From positions 7,372,425 to 7,436,424 of the forward strand of contig NZ_JAQNDM010000002.1 in the NCBI RefSeq assembly GCF_028368975.1: a stretch of 64,000 nt of DNA, written 5' to 3'. Made by a program: the position numbers and the translations under genes. The first letter of the stretch is position 1, and each line of letters begins with the position of its first letter. Source of the DNA: Stigmatella ashevillena. GTDB lineage: Bacteria; Myxococcota; Myxococcia; Myxococcales; Myxococcaceae. Below the pieces are notes generated by a model, which saw nothing but the letters and a program-made list of their open reading frames with translations, did not search any database and was not told the DNA's origin. Shown one piece after another: positions 9,073 through 21,456 of this stretch.

Positions 9073-9951
9073 TCAGCGCCGCAGGACCCGGCCCGCCACG
9101 GCGTCCAGAAGCTGGAGGAAGGCGGGATCCCTGGCCTCGGGAGCGGTGATGAGGGCGGTGTCCAGCGACGTCTGGCAGCCGTGACGGCAAGGGCCCGAAT
9201 GTCCTGCCAGCAAGGGCGCCACGCGCTTGACGAGCGTGCGGGCCAACCCGGCATTGCCATGGAGGACCGAGAGGATCTGCTCGACGGTGACGGCGTCATG
9301 GCCCGGGTGCCAGCAGTCGAAGTCCGTCACCATGGCCACGCTCGCGTAGCAAATCTCCGCCTCGCGGGCGAGCTTGGCCTCCGGCATGTTGGTCATGCCG
9401 ATGACGTCGCACTTCCAGCTCCGGTACAGCTCGCTCTCGGCGAGCGAGGAGAACTGGGGCCCCTCCATCACCAGATAGGTGCCGCCGCGCCGCAGGGGAA
9501 TGCCGGTCCCCTCGGCCGCCTTCACGACCGCGTCTCCGAGCCGTGTACAGACAGGCCGGGCCATGGAGACGTGGGCCACGCACCCGGTGCCGAAGAAGCT
9601 CTTCTGGCGGGCGAAGGTGCGGTCGATGAACTGATCCACGACGACGAAGGTGCCCGGGGGCAGGTCCTCGCGGAGGCTGCCCACGGCCGACAGGGAGAGG
9701 ATGTCCGTGACGCCGCTGCGCTTGAGCGCGTCGATGTTGGCGCGGAAGTTGAGCTCCGAGGGCGGAATCCGGTGGCCACGCCCATGCCGGGGCAGGAACA
9801 CCACCTGCTGTCCGTCCAGGGTGCCGAAGCACAGCTCATCCGAGGGCTCACCGAACGGGGAGGACACCTTGCGCCAGGTGACGTCCTTCAAACCGTCGAT
9901 CTGATAGAGGCCACTGCCGCCAATGATGCCGAGGACGGAGGGAGAAGGCAT
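9073..9951 (-). CDS. mtnP: S-methyl-5'-thioadenosine phosphorylase
   Basis: Phosphorolyses methylthioadenosine, a by-product of polyamine synthesis and radical SAM enzymes, to adenine and methylthioribose 1-phosphate. The 292-residue PNP-fold protein has an N-terminal IIGGSGLY, the phosphate-binding [20 protein letters not shown], a LSAVGSL loop, and [18 protein letters not shown] with [32 protein letters not shown]. These match MTAP-type enzymes rather than inosine phosphorylases. It is the first enzyme of the mtnP-mtnA-aldolase set and lies downstream of ampG with an 87-base gap. Confidence 0.95.
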   Translation of the reverse strand: MPSPSVLGIIGGSGLYQIDGLKDVTWRKVSSPFGEPSDELCFGTLDGQQVVFLPRHGRGHRIPPSELNFRANIDALKRSGVTDILSLSAVGSLREDLPPGTFVVVDQFIDRTFARQKSFFGTGCVAHVSMARPVCTRLGDAVVKAAEGTGIPLRRGGTYLVMEGPQFSSLAESELYRSWKCDVIGMTNMPEAKLAREAEICYASVAMVTDFDCWHPGHDAVTVEQILSVLHGNAGLARTLVKRVAPLLAGHSGPCRHGCQTSLDTALITAPEARDPAFLQLLDAVAGRVLRR

Positions 9952-10038
9952 GAGGGCTCCGGAGAAGGGGAACAGCCGCGCGACGGGGAGCAGTCTTCAC
10001 GCCGCGGCCTGGAGAGGCAACAGCGAAGGCGCGTGGCG

Positions 10039-11433
10039 CTATCCCTTCTTGGCGGTGCTGGCCAGCTCCGCGGGCACCTCGGGCGCTGGCGTGGGGTGGG
10101 TGAGCTGCTCCAGGGCGGCCTCGGGGTGGGGCGTGCGGCCCAGCTCGCGCGGCAGGAACAGGAGCACGAGGAGCGCGGGGGCCATGGCGATCGTGGTGAA
10201 GGTGAAGAAGCCGGCCCAGCCCAGGGACTCGGCGAGGAAGCCCGAGGCCGCGCCCATGAGGTGCATGGGGACGGCGGACAGACTGGAGAGCAGCGCGTAC
10301 TGGGTGGCGGAGAAGCTCCTGTTGCACAGGGCGGTGATGAAGACGGTCATCGCGGCGCTGCCCATGCCTCCCGTGAAGTTGTCGGCGCCCACGGTGAGCG
10401 CGAGGAAGAGGGGGTCTTTTCCCCGCGCCGCGAGCGCGATGTAGAGCAGGTTGGTGAGGGCCTGGGCCGAGCCGAAGATCAGCAGGCTCCGCTTGATGCC
10501 CAGCTTCACCACCAGGATGCCGCCCAAGATGGCCCCGGCGATGGCGCCCGCCATGCCCATGAACTTCTGGATGACGCCCAGCTCGGTGTTGCTGAAGCCC
10601 AGCTCCAGGGTGAAGGGCGTCGTCATCCGGAAGGCCACCGCGTCTCCCACGCGGAAGAGGACGATGAAGAGCAAGGTCCCCAGCGCGAGCCGGTAGTGCC
10701 AGATGGCCGAGGCCACTTTGGAGAGCAGAGAGTGGACCGCCTGCCGTGCCGTGGAGGGAGAGGACACCCGGTGGCGCTGGAAGAAGTCCACGAGGGGATC
10801 CACCACCGAGGCGATGAGGGTGAGCGGCCGGTGGGTGGCGGGAGGCTCGGGGGCCAGCAGCGTGGTCACCACGCCCACGGACATGAGCGCCCCCATGACG
10901 GCATAGGTGGATGTCCAGCCGATGAGGTCCGACAGGGTCAGCGCCACGGCCATGGCGAAGATCATCCCCACGCGGTAGCCGAGGGTGAAGGTGGTGACGC
11001 CGAGGGAGCGGTCCTCCTCCGAGAGCAGATCGGTCCGGTACGCATCCGCGACGATGTCCTGGCTGGCGGACAGAAAGGCCACCAGCGCGGCCAGGCTGGC
11101 CATGAGCAGGGTCTGACTGCTGGGATTCACCTGCCCCATGACCACGAGGGCGAGGGCCAGCAACACCTGGGTGACCAGCAGCCACCCGCGCCGCCGCCCC
11201 AGGAAGGGCGGGTAGTAGCGGTCCATCAGCGGCGCCCAGGCGAACTTGAAGGTGTAGGAGAAGCCCACCAGGGAGAAGACGCCAATGGTCTTCAGCGACA
11301 CCCCTTCGTTCTTCATCCAGGCCGAGAGCGTGCTGCCCGTCAGGTACAGGGGCAGGCCCGACGAGAAGCCCAGGGCGAACATCAACAAGACGCGAGGGTT
11401 TCTCAGCGCGGACAGGACGGAGGGAGAGGACAT
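10039..11433 (-). CDS. ampG: AmpG-family MFS muropeptide permease
   Basis: A 464-residue inner-membrane transporter of the major facilitator superfamily. The N-terminal half carries the AmpG signature pattern: a GLPLYLTGSTLSAWMKNEGVSLKTIG stretch, FKFAWAPLMDRY, then GRRRGWLL, with ASQDIVADAYRTDLL in TM4-5. AmpG imports GlcNAc-anhydroMurNAc peptides released by wall turnover for recycling and for beta-lactamase signalling. About 12-14 membrane segments are visible. The gene is on the same strand as the mtn genes and shares a 215-base divergent region with the glycerol transporter operon. Any functional link to methylthioadenosine salvage is unclear. Confidence 0.9.
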   Translation of the reverse strand: MSSPSVLSALRNPRVLLMFALGFSSGLPLYLTGSTLSAWMKNEGVSLKTIGVFSLVGFSYTFKFAWAPLMDRYYPPFLGRRRGWLLVTQVLLALALVVMGQVNPSSQTLLMASLAALVAFLSASQDIVADAYRTDLLSEEDRSLGVTTFTLGYRVGMIFAMAVALTLSDLIGWTSTYAVMGALMSVGVVTTLLAPEPPATHRPLTLIASVVDPLVDFFQRHRVSSPSTARQAVHSLLSKVASAIWHYRLALGTLLFIVLFRVGDAVAFRMTTPFTLELGFSNTELGVIQKFMGMAGAIAGAILGGILVVKLGIKRSLLIFGSAQALTNLLYIALAARGKDPLFLALTVGADNFTGGMGSAAMTVFITALCNRSFSATQYALLSSLSAVPMHLMGAASGFLAESLGWAGFFTFTTIAMAPALLVLLFLPRELGRTPHPEAALEQLTHPTPAPEVPAELASTAKKG

Positions 11434-11648
11434 AGGGCGGTCGAAGGGCGCACTCTACGCCCTCCCACGGCCAGGCGATGCTTGCTTCCCCCGAGGAGTG
11501 TCCGCTTGCCTGGGGGGAGGAAGGTCTGGCAGTGGGTGGGCGGGGCACCCGGGCTCTCGACGCCCTGCGTTATCGAAGGAATCTGGCCACGTCCAGAGGC
11601 TGACCCTAGAGTCAACGCCCTGAAGTTTCGCGCACCGAGGACAATGGG

Positions 11649-12747
11649 TTGAAGCACGGCATCGAGCTCGACAACGTCACCAGGATGGCCGGCGGGGAGA
11701 TGCACCTGGCGGACATCCAACTGGCGTTGGAACCTGGTTCATTCAACATCCTGCTGGGCCGGACGCGGGCGGGGAAGACCTCGCTCCTGCGGTTGATGGC
11801 GGGGCTGGACCGGCCGACCTCGGGCGCCATCCGCTTCAACGGTGTGGACGTGACGCGCTGGGATGTGCGCCGCCGCGAGGTGGCCATGGTGTACCAGCAG
11901 TTCGTCAACTACCCCTCGCTCACCGTCTACGAGAACATCGCCTCGCCGCTGCGGCTGGCGGGCAAGCTGAGCAAGCCGGAGATCGACAAGCGGGTGAGGG
12001 AGACGGCTGCGGTGCTGCGCCTGGAGCCGTTCCTTCAGCGGCTGCCCGCGGAGCTGAGCGGCGGCCAGCAACAGCGCACGGCGATGGCGCGCGCCCTGGT
12101 GAAGGACGCCTCGCTGCTCCTCCTGGACGAGCCTCTGGCCAACCTGGACTACAAGCTGCGCGAGGAGCTGCGCACGGAGATGCGGCAGATCTTCCGCGAC
12201 CGTCCCGCTGTCATTGTCTACGCCACCACCGAGCCCACCGAAGCCTTGCTCCTGGGAGGGCGCACCGCGGTGCTCCATGAAGGGCGCCTGCTCCAGACGG
12301 GCTCGACGCTGGAGGTCTACCAGGTTCCCGCCACGGAGCAGGTGGGCCAGGTCTTCAGCGATCCGCAGATGAGCCTGTGGAACGTGGAGGTATCCGGCGC
12401 GGAGGTGCGGCTTTCGCCCGAGCTGGCCTTTCCGCTCTCCGGACACCTTCGCGCCCTGGCACCGGGCCCCTACCGCCTGGGGCTGCGGGCCCACCACCTG
12501 CGGCTCGCCCCAGCGTCGGGCGCGGATGTCCGCCTCCCGGTGCATGTGGAGGTGGAGGAGATCAACGGCTCCGAGACGCTCATCCACGCCACGCACGGGC
12601 GGCATTCCCTGTCCGCGCAGGTGGAAGGCGTGCACCGGCACCCGTTCGGCGCGGCGCTGGACCTCTTCTTTTCACCGTCCCGGATGTTCGCGTTCGGCCC
12701 GGATGGACGCCTCGTGGCCGCGCCTCCCGCCGCGCAGGAGGGCTCGC

Positions 12748-12761
<14 letters not shown>
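11649..12761 (+). CDS. glpS: Glycerol ABC transporter ATP-binding subunit GlpS (switch His missing)
   Basis: One of two ATPases of a glycerol importer of the GlpSTPQUV type known from Rhizobium leguminosarum. The 370 residues have an N-terminal nucleotide-binding domain and a C-terminal TOBE-like regulatory domain. Walker A is GRTRAGKT (37-44), the Q-loop is YQQF, the signature is a perfect LSGGQ (136-140) and Walker B is LLLLDE (156-161). The switch His expected in the THDQ motif is replaced: the segment reads ATTEPTEA, with Thr194 at the His position. The start is a TTG at 11649 with GAGGA seven bases upstream; the nearby ATG at 11644 opens only two codons. First gene of the operon, overlapping glpT by 14 bases. 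Confidence 0.87.
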
Positions 12762-13836
<1,075 letters not shown>

Positions 13837-13848
13837 GGAGGAGTGCGG

Positions 13849-14717
<869 letters not shown>

Positions 14718-14721
<4 letters not shown>

Positions 14722-15515
14722 AACCCTCGCGCCTCCTCGCCCCGCTCTACCTGCTGCTGAGCTTGGTGCCCATCTACTGGCTCGTGAGCATGTCGCTGAA
14801 GACGAACGAGGAGATCCTGGGCCCGTTCTCGCTCTTCCCCCGGCTGCCCACGATGGCCAATTACATGGTCATCTTCACGGAGCCGGACTGGCGCCAGGGC
14901 TACATCAACTCGCTTACCTACGTTGCCATCAACACGGTGCTCTCGGTGGTGCTGGCGCTGCCCGCGGCGTATGCCTTTTCGCGCTACCGGTTCTTGGGAG
15001 ACACGCACCTGTTCTTCTGGTTGCTGACCAACCGCATGGCGCCCCCGGCCGTGTTCCTGCTGCCCTTCTTCCAGCTCTACTCGAGCATTGGCCTGTTTGA
15101 CACGCCCTGGGCCGTGGCGCTGGCGCACATGCTCTTCACGGTGCCGCTGGCGGTGTGGATTCTCGAAGGCTTCATGTCCGGTGTGTCGCGCGAGATTGAT
15201 GAGACGGCGTACATCGACGGCTACAGCTTTCCGCGCTTCTTCCTGCGCATCTTCCTGCCGCTCATCCGCTCCGGGGTGGGGGTGACGGCGTTCTTCTGCT
15301 TCATGTTCAGTTGGGTGGAACTGCTGCTGGCGCGCACGTTGACCTCGGTGGATGCGAAGCCCATCGCCGCCACGATGACGCGCACGGTGAGTGCTGCGGG
15401 CATGGACTGGGGTGTGCTCGCTGCCGCCGGCGTCCTGACGCTCGTTCCGGGCGCGGTGGTCATCTACTTCGTGCGCAACTACATCGCCAAGGGCTTTGCC
15501 CTGGGAAGGGTCTGA
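14718..15515 (+). CDS. glpQ: Glycerol ABC transporter permease GlpQ
   Basis: Second permease, 265 residues, MalG class. Six membrane segments are visible. The EAA loop reads SREIDETAYIDGYSFPRFFLRIFLPL, a typical ATPase-contact motif. The ATG overlaps the glpP stop by 4 bases. Pairing with glpP and the two ATPases upstream, and with glpU and glpV downstream, reproduces the S-T-P-Q-U-V gene order of the rhizobial glycerol transporter. Confidence 0.88.
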
Positions 15516-15521
15516 GCCGCC

Positions 15522-15790
15522 ATGGACTTTCAATGGATGGCGTGGACCTTGGAAACGGCCCTGTTCTTCGGGGTCATCGCCGCACTGCTGCTGGCCTATA
15601 CCGTCTGGGGACTGGCTTCTCCTTCGGTTCCACGACGCGGCCTGCTGCCCATGCCCACGGGACGGGGAGACCGCCTCTTCCTGGGGTTGATGGGCAGCGC
15701 GTGGATCAACCTTGCTTGGCTTGGGCTGACGGAGGCCCCGCAGGGGATCGCCGTGGGCCTTTCACTGTTGTTCATGCTCGTCATCGGAAG

Positions 15791-15800
<10 letters not shown>
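15522..15800 (+). CDS. glpU: Small membrane protein GlpU (DUF2160-like)
   Basis: A 92-residue inner-membrane protein with three hydrophobic segments (about residues 10-32, 48-66 and 72-90) and little else. It matches the small DUF2160-type component found only in glycerol ABC operons. Its biochemical role is not known; an accessory membrane subunit of the importer is likely. It lies six bases after glpQ, and its 3' end overlaps the start of glpV by 10 bases. Confidence 0.8.
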
Positions 15801-17593
<1,793 letters not shown>

Positions 17594-17604
17594 CGCAAGC
17601 GGTG

Positions 17605-17732
17605 CGAGGGCGGCGGGTTCGAATGCCGCCGCTCCCAAGCAGAGCAACCCGCCGCTTTCAAGGCGCTGCCCTCTGAGAAAGGGGGCGGCACTTGCATTTC
17701 GGGACCAAATCGGTTTTTGGAGGACCAAATTT
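17605..17732. repeat. Left copy of ~125-bp island-bounding direct repeat
   Basis: Matches 20047-20171 in the same orientation; by eye about nine in ten bases agree. It begins with a GC stem whose loop reads TTCGAAT, resembling a tRNA T-arm, followed by CTCCCA. A second GC hairpin follows (GCTGCCC ... GGGGGCGGC), then GGACCAAAT repeats. In this copy GGACCAAAT occurs at about 17702, 17722 and 17733. The layout (tRNA-3'-end-like core plus short direct repeats) is what attachment sites of integrating elements look like. No integrase gene is present. Confidence 0.75.
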
Positions 17733-17747
17733 GGACCAAATCTGGCG

Positions 17748-17958
17748 CATGAGAAGAAAAGGCTGAAGTCCTCGCCGGTGCTGGAGGGGCTGTCGCTCTC
17801 TTCGGACGGCACGATGCCCGAGCAGCAGCTCGTGGAGGCCTTCGAGGGCCGCCGTTCGCGGTGGATCACCGACTGCGAGAGCCTCACTAGCCTTTCAACG
17901 CATCATGGGGGCCGTAGCTTTGGCTTCGCGAGATGTCTCCGGGGCTTCTCCGAGTGAG
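17748..17958 (+). pseudogene. Possible truncated coding remnant just inside the island
   Basis: An open frame of about 70 codons runs from the repeat edge to a stop near 17958 with no convincing start. Its codon pattern looks protein-like (EKKRLKSSPVLEGLSL early, EAFEGRRSRW later). It may be the tail of a gene cut when the element inserted or decayed. I do not recognise the family, and it could be noise. Confidence 0.25.
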
Positions 17959-18328
17959 CCTTTCGTAACTGCCCCCGCGAAGTCGGCCTCGTGCCATGAC
18001 TGGTCGAGCGGGTGCGGTTGGCGCCTTTCGGCTTCGCTCCGGGCAGGACCTTGGAGTTCTCCTCAAAGAACCCTCTGACGAAGCTCATTGCGTTCATCAG
18101 CGAGTCCACGGGTCCGCTCCCAAAGATCGGTTTGATTCGCGGCGTGGTGTAGCCCTCGATGAATACAGGGCAGTACCAGACCTGTTCCTGGGGGTAGTGG
18201 ACTGGTCGACCCACCGTGAGTCGCGAGATGCGCTGCTGGCCCTCGGGGGTGACGTACTCCCAGTAATCATCCGCGATGGGCTCATCGATCCGGGTCAGCT
18301 TCGGGCGCCAGTCTTCATTCCGTGGCAT
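17903..18328 (-). CDS. Hypothetical protein, 141 aa
   Basis: Unrecognised soluble protein. The first 85 residues look folded, with aromatic-rich patterns (DDYWEYVTPEGQQRIS, VHYPQEQVWYCPVF). The last 45 are basic and low in complexity (Arg/Lys/Ser/Pro). The ATG at 18328 has a GAGGTG ribosome site seven bases upstream. It lies within the repeat-bounded island. Confidence 0.6.
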   Translation of the reverse strand: MPRNEDWRPKLTRIDEPIADDYWEYVTPEGQQRISRLTVGRPVHYPQEQVWYCPVFIEGYTTPRIKPIFGSGPVDSLMNAMSFVRGFFEENSKVLPGAKPKGANRTRSTSHGTRPTSRGQLRKAHSEKPRRHLAKPKLRPP

Positions 18329-18414
18329 GGAGCGTCACCTCATGGATCCTGCGGGGGGCCGAAGTAGGCTCGGCAGAACACGGTGCATGCAGCTTTTCCA
18401 GTACGGCACACGCC

Positions 18415-18762
18415 CTAGCACAGCGATTTGAGCTTCTGTTCTCGCTTCGTTCTTCCAGGAAGCATCCTGCAGAACTCCTCCATGGCATCGCCCCCAGCGT
18501 TACACGCCTGGATGCACGCAAAGGACTTCCATGGGTCTGCTGTGCTCTTGGGCTCACCGGGTTCCGGCTCGGGCAGTGGCTCCGGACAGGCTCCGGGGTT
18601 CAGCTTGCAGAACTCGGGTTCATGTCCCTCGGTGGGAGGTGGCAGCACAGGACCGGAAGCTTGGGCCGTCTGGTAGAGGACGCCCCTACGTCCGCCGGAC
18701 CGGATTGCACAACCCGATATTGCGAGCACCACTAGCAGGATGAGAGCGGGGCTTTTTGGCAT
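18415..18762 (-). CDS. Small Cys-containing lipoprotein
   Basis: A 115-residue predicted lipoprotein: a signal segment at residues 5-18 ends in the lipobox AISGC. The mature part has a Pro/Glu-rich linker (about 40-75) and paired cysteines (FCKLNPGAC, FACIQAC, EEFC, and a terminal Cys) that could form disulfides. The start is the ATG at 18762; a longer frame extends upstream but would bury the signal peptide. Surface lipoproteins of this kind are common in myxobacteria; the function is unknown. It lies within the island. Confidence 0.65.
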   Translation of the reverse strand: MPKSPALILLVVLAISGCAIRSGGRRGVLYQTAQASGPVLPPPTEGHEPEFCKLNPGACPEPLPEPEPGEPKSTADPWKSFACIQACNAGGDAMEEFCRMLPGRTKREQKLKSLC

Positions 18763-18974
18763 TCGGAGGACTGTAGTGGTGGGTGCAGTGTCCAGACAAT
18801 CCGCAGAGGACTGGGGGACTGCGAGGCACCTCGCCAAGGCTTCGAGGCTGCGTCGCACCTGCGCAACTCAGGAAGGCGGGCGAGCCCCAGAAACGTGACA
18901 GATCCCACATGCTTGCGCGAAGCTAGTCCTCCTCGGACAGCCATGCCGGACGTGCTGGAGGTGATCCGCGACCA

Positions 18975-19475
18975 ATGGACATGAGCAAGCGGAAGGAGCA
19001 TTTCAGCTACGCATACGTCAGCGCCGTCTGTGCGAGCGCTGGGTTCGACTGCGTGCGCACGGGCTCTGACGACGACTCTATCGATCTGCTCATCCTCGCC
19101 AGGCGTTTACATGTGCGCCGTGCCCCACGGGTGGACATTCAGGTGAAGTGCAGGACGGGCATCGAGCTGCGCGAGACGGACTTCTCCATTCAGATCCCGC
19201 GCAAGAACTTCGACGACCTGAGTGATCCGCACGTCAGCACGCCGCGGATCCTCGTGGTCGTGCGTGTGCCGTCGGAGTGCGAGGAGTGGATGGTGCAGAA
19301 CAACGAGGAGCGCGCCATCATGAAGCACTGCGGGTACTGGCGCGCTCTATATGACGCACCCCTTCCTATAGAGGATCAAGCCACCGTGACGGTGCGCCTC
19401 CCGCGGGACAAGGTCTTCTCGGTAGCCGGGCTGACACAGATCATGCGTACCATCGCCGCTGGAGGTGCCTTGTGA
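18975..19475 (+). CDS. DUF4365-like predicted PD-(D/E)xK-fold protein
   Basis: A 166-residue protein resembling the DUF4365 family, which has a restriction-endonuclease-like fold. The likely metal site is Asp37 in GSDDDSIDLLIL and Gln56/Lys58 in RVDIQVK, with a strand-turn-strand between. A GGAGGTGA ribosome site lies ten bases before the ATG. The gene is coupled to the next one through a GTGA overlap (19472-19475). DUF4365 domains recur in phage-defence and mobile-element settings, but no activity is established. Here it sits in a small island between direct repeats. Confidence 0.75.
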   Translation: MDMSKRKEHFSYAYVSAVCASAGFDCVRTGSDDDSIDLLILARRLHVRRAPRVDIQVKCRTGIELRETDFSIQIPRKNFDDLSDPHVSTPRILVVVRVPSECEEWMVQNNEERAIMKHCGYWRALYDAPLPIEDQATVTVRLPRDKVFSVAGLTQIMRTIAAGGAL

Positions 19476-19981
19476 GGGAGGTGACGCGCGACAGAGAGAA
19501 GTTGGCGCGGCTCGCTCCTGCTGTGGTGGAGGCCTATCTCCGTGGCACCGGATGGGAGATGGTCGACGTGGAGGAGGGGCGGGCGTCGTACTGGCGGAGA
19601 ACCGACCAGCGATCTGGCGAGGAGTTTGAAGCCTTCTGCGTGCTGGACCCGACGTTCCGAGACTTCCCGCAGCGGATGTCGGAATTGCTCCAAACTGTGG
19701 GCAGTGCCGAGCAGCGTTCGCCGAACGACATCTACGCCAGCATCTCCGCCGCAGCGCATTCTGAAGAAAGATTGCTGGAGCTGATAGCCCGGCAGATCCT
19801 CTCCCTCCCGCTCGAGGACAAGCTTGAGGCCATCACCAATGCGCTCGTGCAAGAGGCCATGAACCAGGCGGAAGGCAACATCACGGAGGCTGCCAGGAGG
19901 CTGGGGCGCCACCGCAAGGTCGTCGAGAGATTCCTCATGAAGCACCCACATTCCCCCAGGAATCGTCCACCCCGCGACTGA
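19472..19981 (+). CDS. Two-domain protein with Fis-type helix-turn-helix, partner of the DUF4365 gene
   Basis: A 169-residue protein starting with a GTG that overlaps the DUF4365 stop. Residues 8-95 resemble an uncharacterised domain found beside several accessory genes: a start like RLAPAVVEAYLRGTGWEMV, then EEFEAFCVLDPTFRDFPQRM. Residues 128-156 form a Fis/NtrC-type HTH (GNITEAARRLGRHRKVVERF). It could autoregulate the pair, deliver the nuclease-like partner to DNA, or inhibit it. Function is inferred from domain look and coupling only. Confidence 0.75.
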   Translation: MREVTRDREKLARLAPAVVEAYLRGTGWEMVDVEEGRASYWRRTDQRSGEEFEAFCVLDPTFRDFPQRMSELLQTVGSAEQRSPNDIYASISAAAHSEERLLELIARQILSLPLEDKLEAITNALVQEAMNQAEGNITEAARRLGRHRKVVERFLMKHPHSPRNRPPRD

Positions 19982-20046
19982 AGGAGTGGCGCGTGGGCAC
20001 CTGCTCCAACTTGCCCATGCGGGTTGGCTCGCGCTCGCCAGAAGTT

Positions 20047-20171
20047 CCGAGCGGCGGGTTCGATTGCCGCCGCTTCCAAGTAGAGCAACCCGCCGCTTTC
20101 AAGGCGCCGCCCTCTGAGAACGGGGGCGGCGCTCGCATTTTCGGGACCAAATCCGGTTTTTGGGACCAAAC
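20047..20171. repeat. Right copy of ~125-bp island-bounding direct repeat
   Basis: Second copy of the 17605-17732 repeat, starting 66 bases after the stop of the HTH gene. It has the same T-arm-like stem (loop TTCGATT), CTTCCA, the hairpin GCCGCCC ... GGGGGCGGC, and GGACCAAAT/GGACCAAAC. Mismatches in the stem arms keep the hairpin pairing in part, suggesting a structure under selection or shared ancestry with other genome copies. Repeat-to-repeat distance is about 2.44 kb. No gene is visible between 20172 and 20441. Confidence 0.75.
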
Positions 20172-20441
20172 CGGAGACGGAAACGGCATGAGCAAGACGT
20201 GGATCGGGAAGCGGAAGCGTATATGCGGGATAGAGGCCAGCGTACAGGCGGAAGAGAGGCCATGTGGAGGGAGAGGGCAGGCGCGGAGGTGACGAGGAGG
20301 GACGCTGACGGGGGCCGCCCGAGCAGTGAGCCAAGCGGGTGGAGAAGCCGCGCAGCCCCTTGGAGTACACGCCGACCCAGGCGGCCATCCCATGTGGTGC
20401 GCGGCAGGGGCTTGGCACTCTTGGCCCGGGCGGCTTGAGCC

Positions 20442-20660
20442 TCAACACCCCGCGGCCTGAGGGGGCTCGCGCGCCGGGGCCAGCCGCACACCTACCGTGG
20501 GCAGGCCCAGGTGCTCCAGAATCGTTCGCACTCCTCCCGCCTCGTTCACGTACGCCAGCACTCGCCGTCTGCCTCCACACCTCACGCAGGCGAACACGTC
20601 GAAGTCGAACGTCCTGCTGAGCAACTCTGCCCAGTCTACTCGCGGCGTCCTCTGCTTCAT
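20442..20660 (-). pseudogene. C-terminal remnant of an IS91-type transposase
   Basis: 72 residues resembling the extreme C terminus of myxobacterial IS91-like transposases: DVFACVRCGGRRRVLAYV, a CxxC zinc-ribbon piece, then ILEHLGLPT and a Pro/Ala-rich tail (LAPAREPPQAAGC). The catalytic HUH/Tyr part is absent. Its 5' edge abuts the broken M49-like gene, whose reading frame runs into it, so this insertion or its loss truncated that gene. A similar tail is at about 27570-27770 in the same orientation. Confidence 0.65.
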
Positions 20661-21322
20661 CCGCTTCGTTCTGGCCGCTGCCTCCTTCCCCGCTCTCGCC
20701 TCCTGCTCACCTGCTCACCTGCTTGGGGGAACTTGGCGGCCTGGGCGAGCTCTCCCTGGTACTCCACGCTGAAGGGCACGACGATGAGCTTGCCGTCAGG
20801 GGCGCGGCGCAGGGTGGAGTAGAAGCCGGTGGCCTTGCGCTGCTGGCTCTCTGGCAGGGCCTTCACCCACTGCTCGATGTCGGCCTTGGTGGAGTCGGCC
20901 GGGTAGAAGTTGCTGGCCTCGGGCTTGTGCGGCACGCCAGGGTTGAAGGGGCGGACCTCGTCTAGCCGGGACCAGGGGCCCTTGTTGAGGAGGAAGGCGT
21001 GCAGGCGCGCACGGCCCAGGGGCGTGGAGTCCTTCACCAGGTCGAGCAGCAGCGTCTCGTTGTCGGCCCACACCTGGCGCAGGAAGAGGGGGGTCCATCA
21101 GCTTGGCGGCCTGCACCATCTTGGCCAGCGCGCGCTTCTCGTTGTCCGGGACCTTGGACACATCGACCTTGAGGTCCACTGGCGCGAAACGCGCGGTCAT
21201 ACGGTGGAGCTGGGCGGCATCCGGGGCCGTGGTGGCGCCGGGAGCTTCGGCCCGAGCGGCGCCCGCAGGGAGCACCGCGGAGAGGAGCGACAGGAGGGAG
21301 CGTGCTATGGGCCGGGAGTCAT
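20657..21322 (-). pseudogene. N-terminal fragment of an M49 (dipeptidyl-peptidase III-like) peptidase, frameshifted
   Basis: Two frames combine into one protein. The first (from about 21320 to 21090) holds a signal-like segment and FAPVDLKVDVSKVPDNEKRAL, ending AAKLMDP. The second (21085-20720) continues as LFLRQVWADNETLLLDLVKD through SNFYPADSTKADIEQW to APDGKLIVVPFSVEY. The join is a run of six Cs on the minus strand at about 21087-21094; five Cs would restore one frame. The 3' catalytic half, including the zinc site, is missing where the IS91 tail begins. I recognise the family only moderately well (M49-like exopeptidases in bacteria). Confidence 0.6.
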
Positions 21323-21456
21323 ACCTCCTTCCCTGGTGGGTGGAGAGCATGACGCGTCGTGCCCACAGGGACGAGTTCGACGCAGAACGGCGGGCGGCTC
21401 TGCTTGGAGGCGGCGGGAAGAGAGCCGCCTCCAAGCAGAGCCACGGTGCTCCTGAC

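Noticed and set aside
9046..11652. An 868-residue plus-strand ORF over mtnP and ampG
   Set aside because: It is antisense to two recognised genes and of low-complexity Gly/His/Glu composition.
17605..17640. A tRNA gene (T-arm-like TTCGAAT stem)
   Set aside because: Only a T-arm-like stem and a short acceptor-like end are present. There is no anticodon arm, and the stem mispairs at the position that should be G-C. The same block recurs at 20 kb as a repeat.
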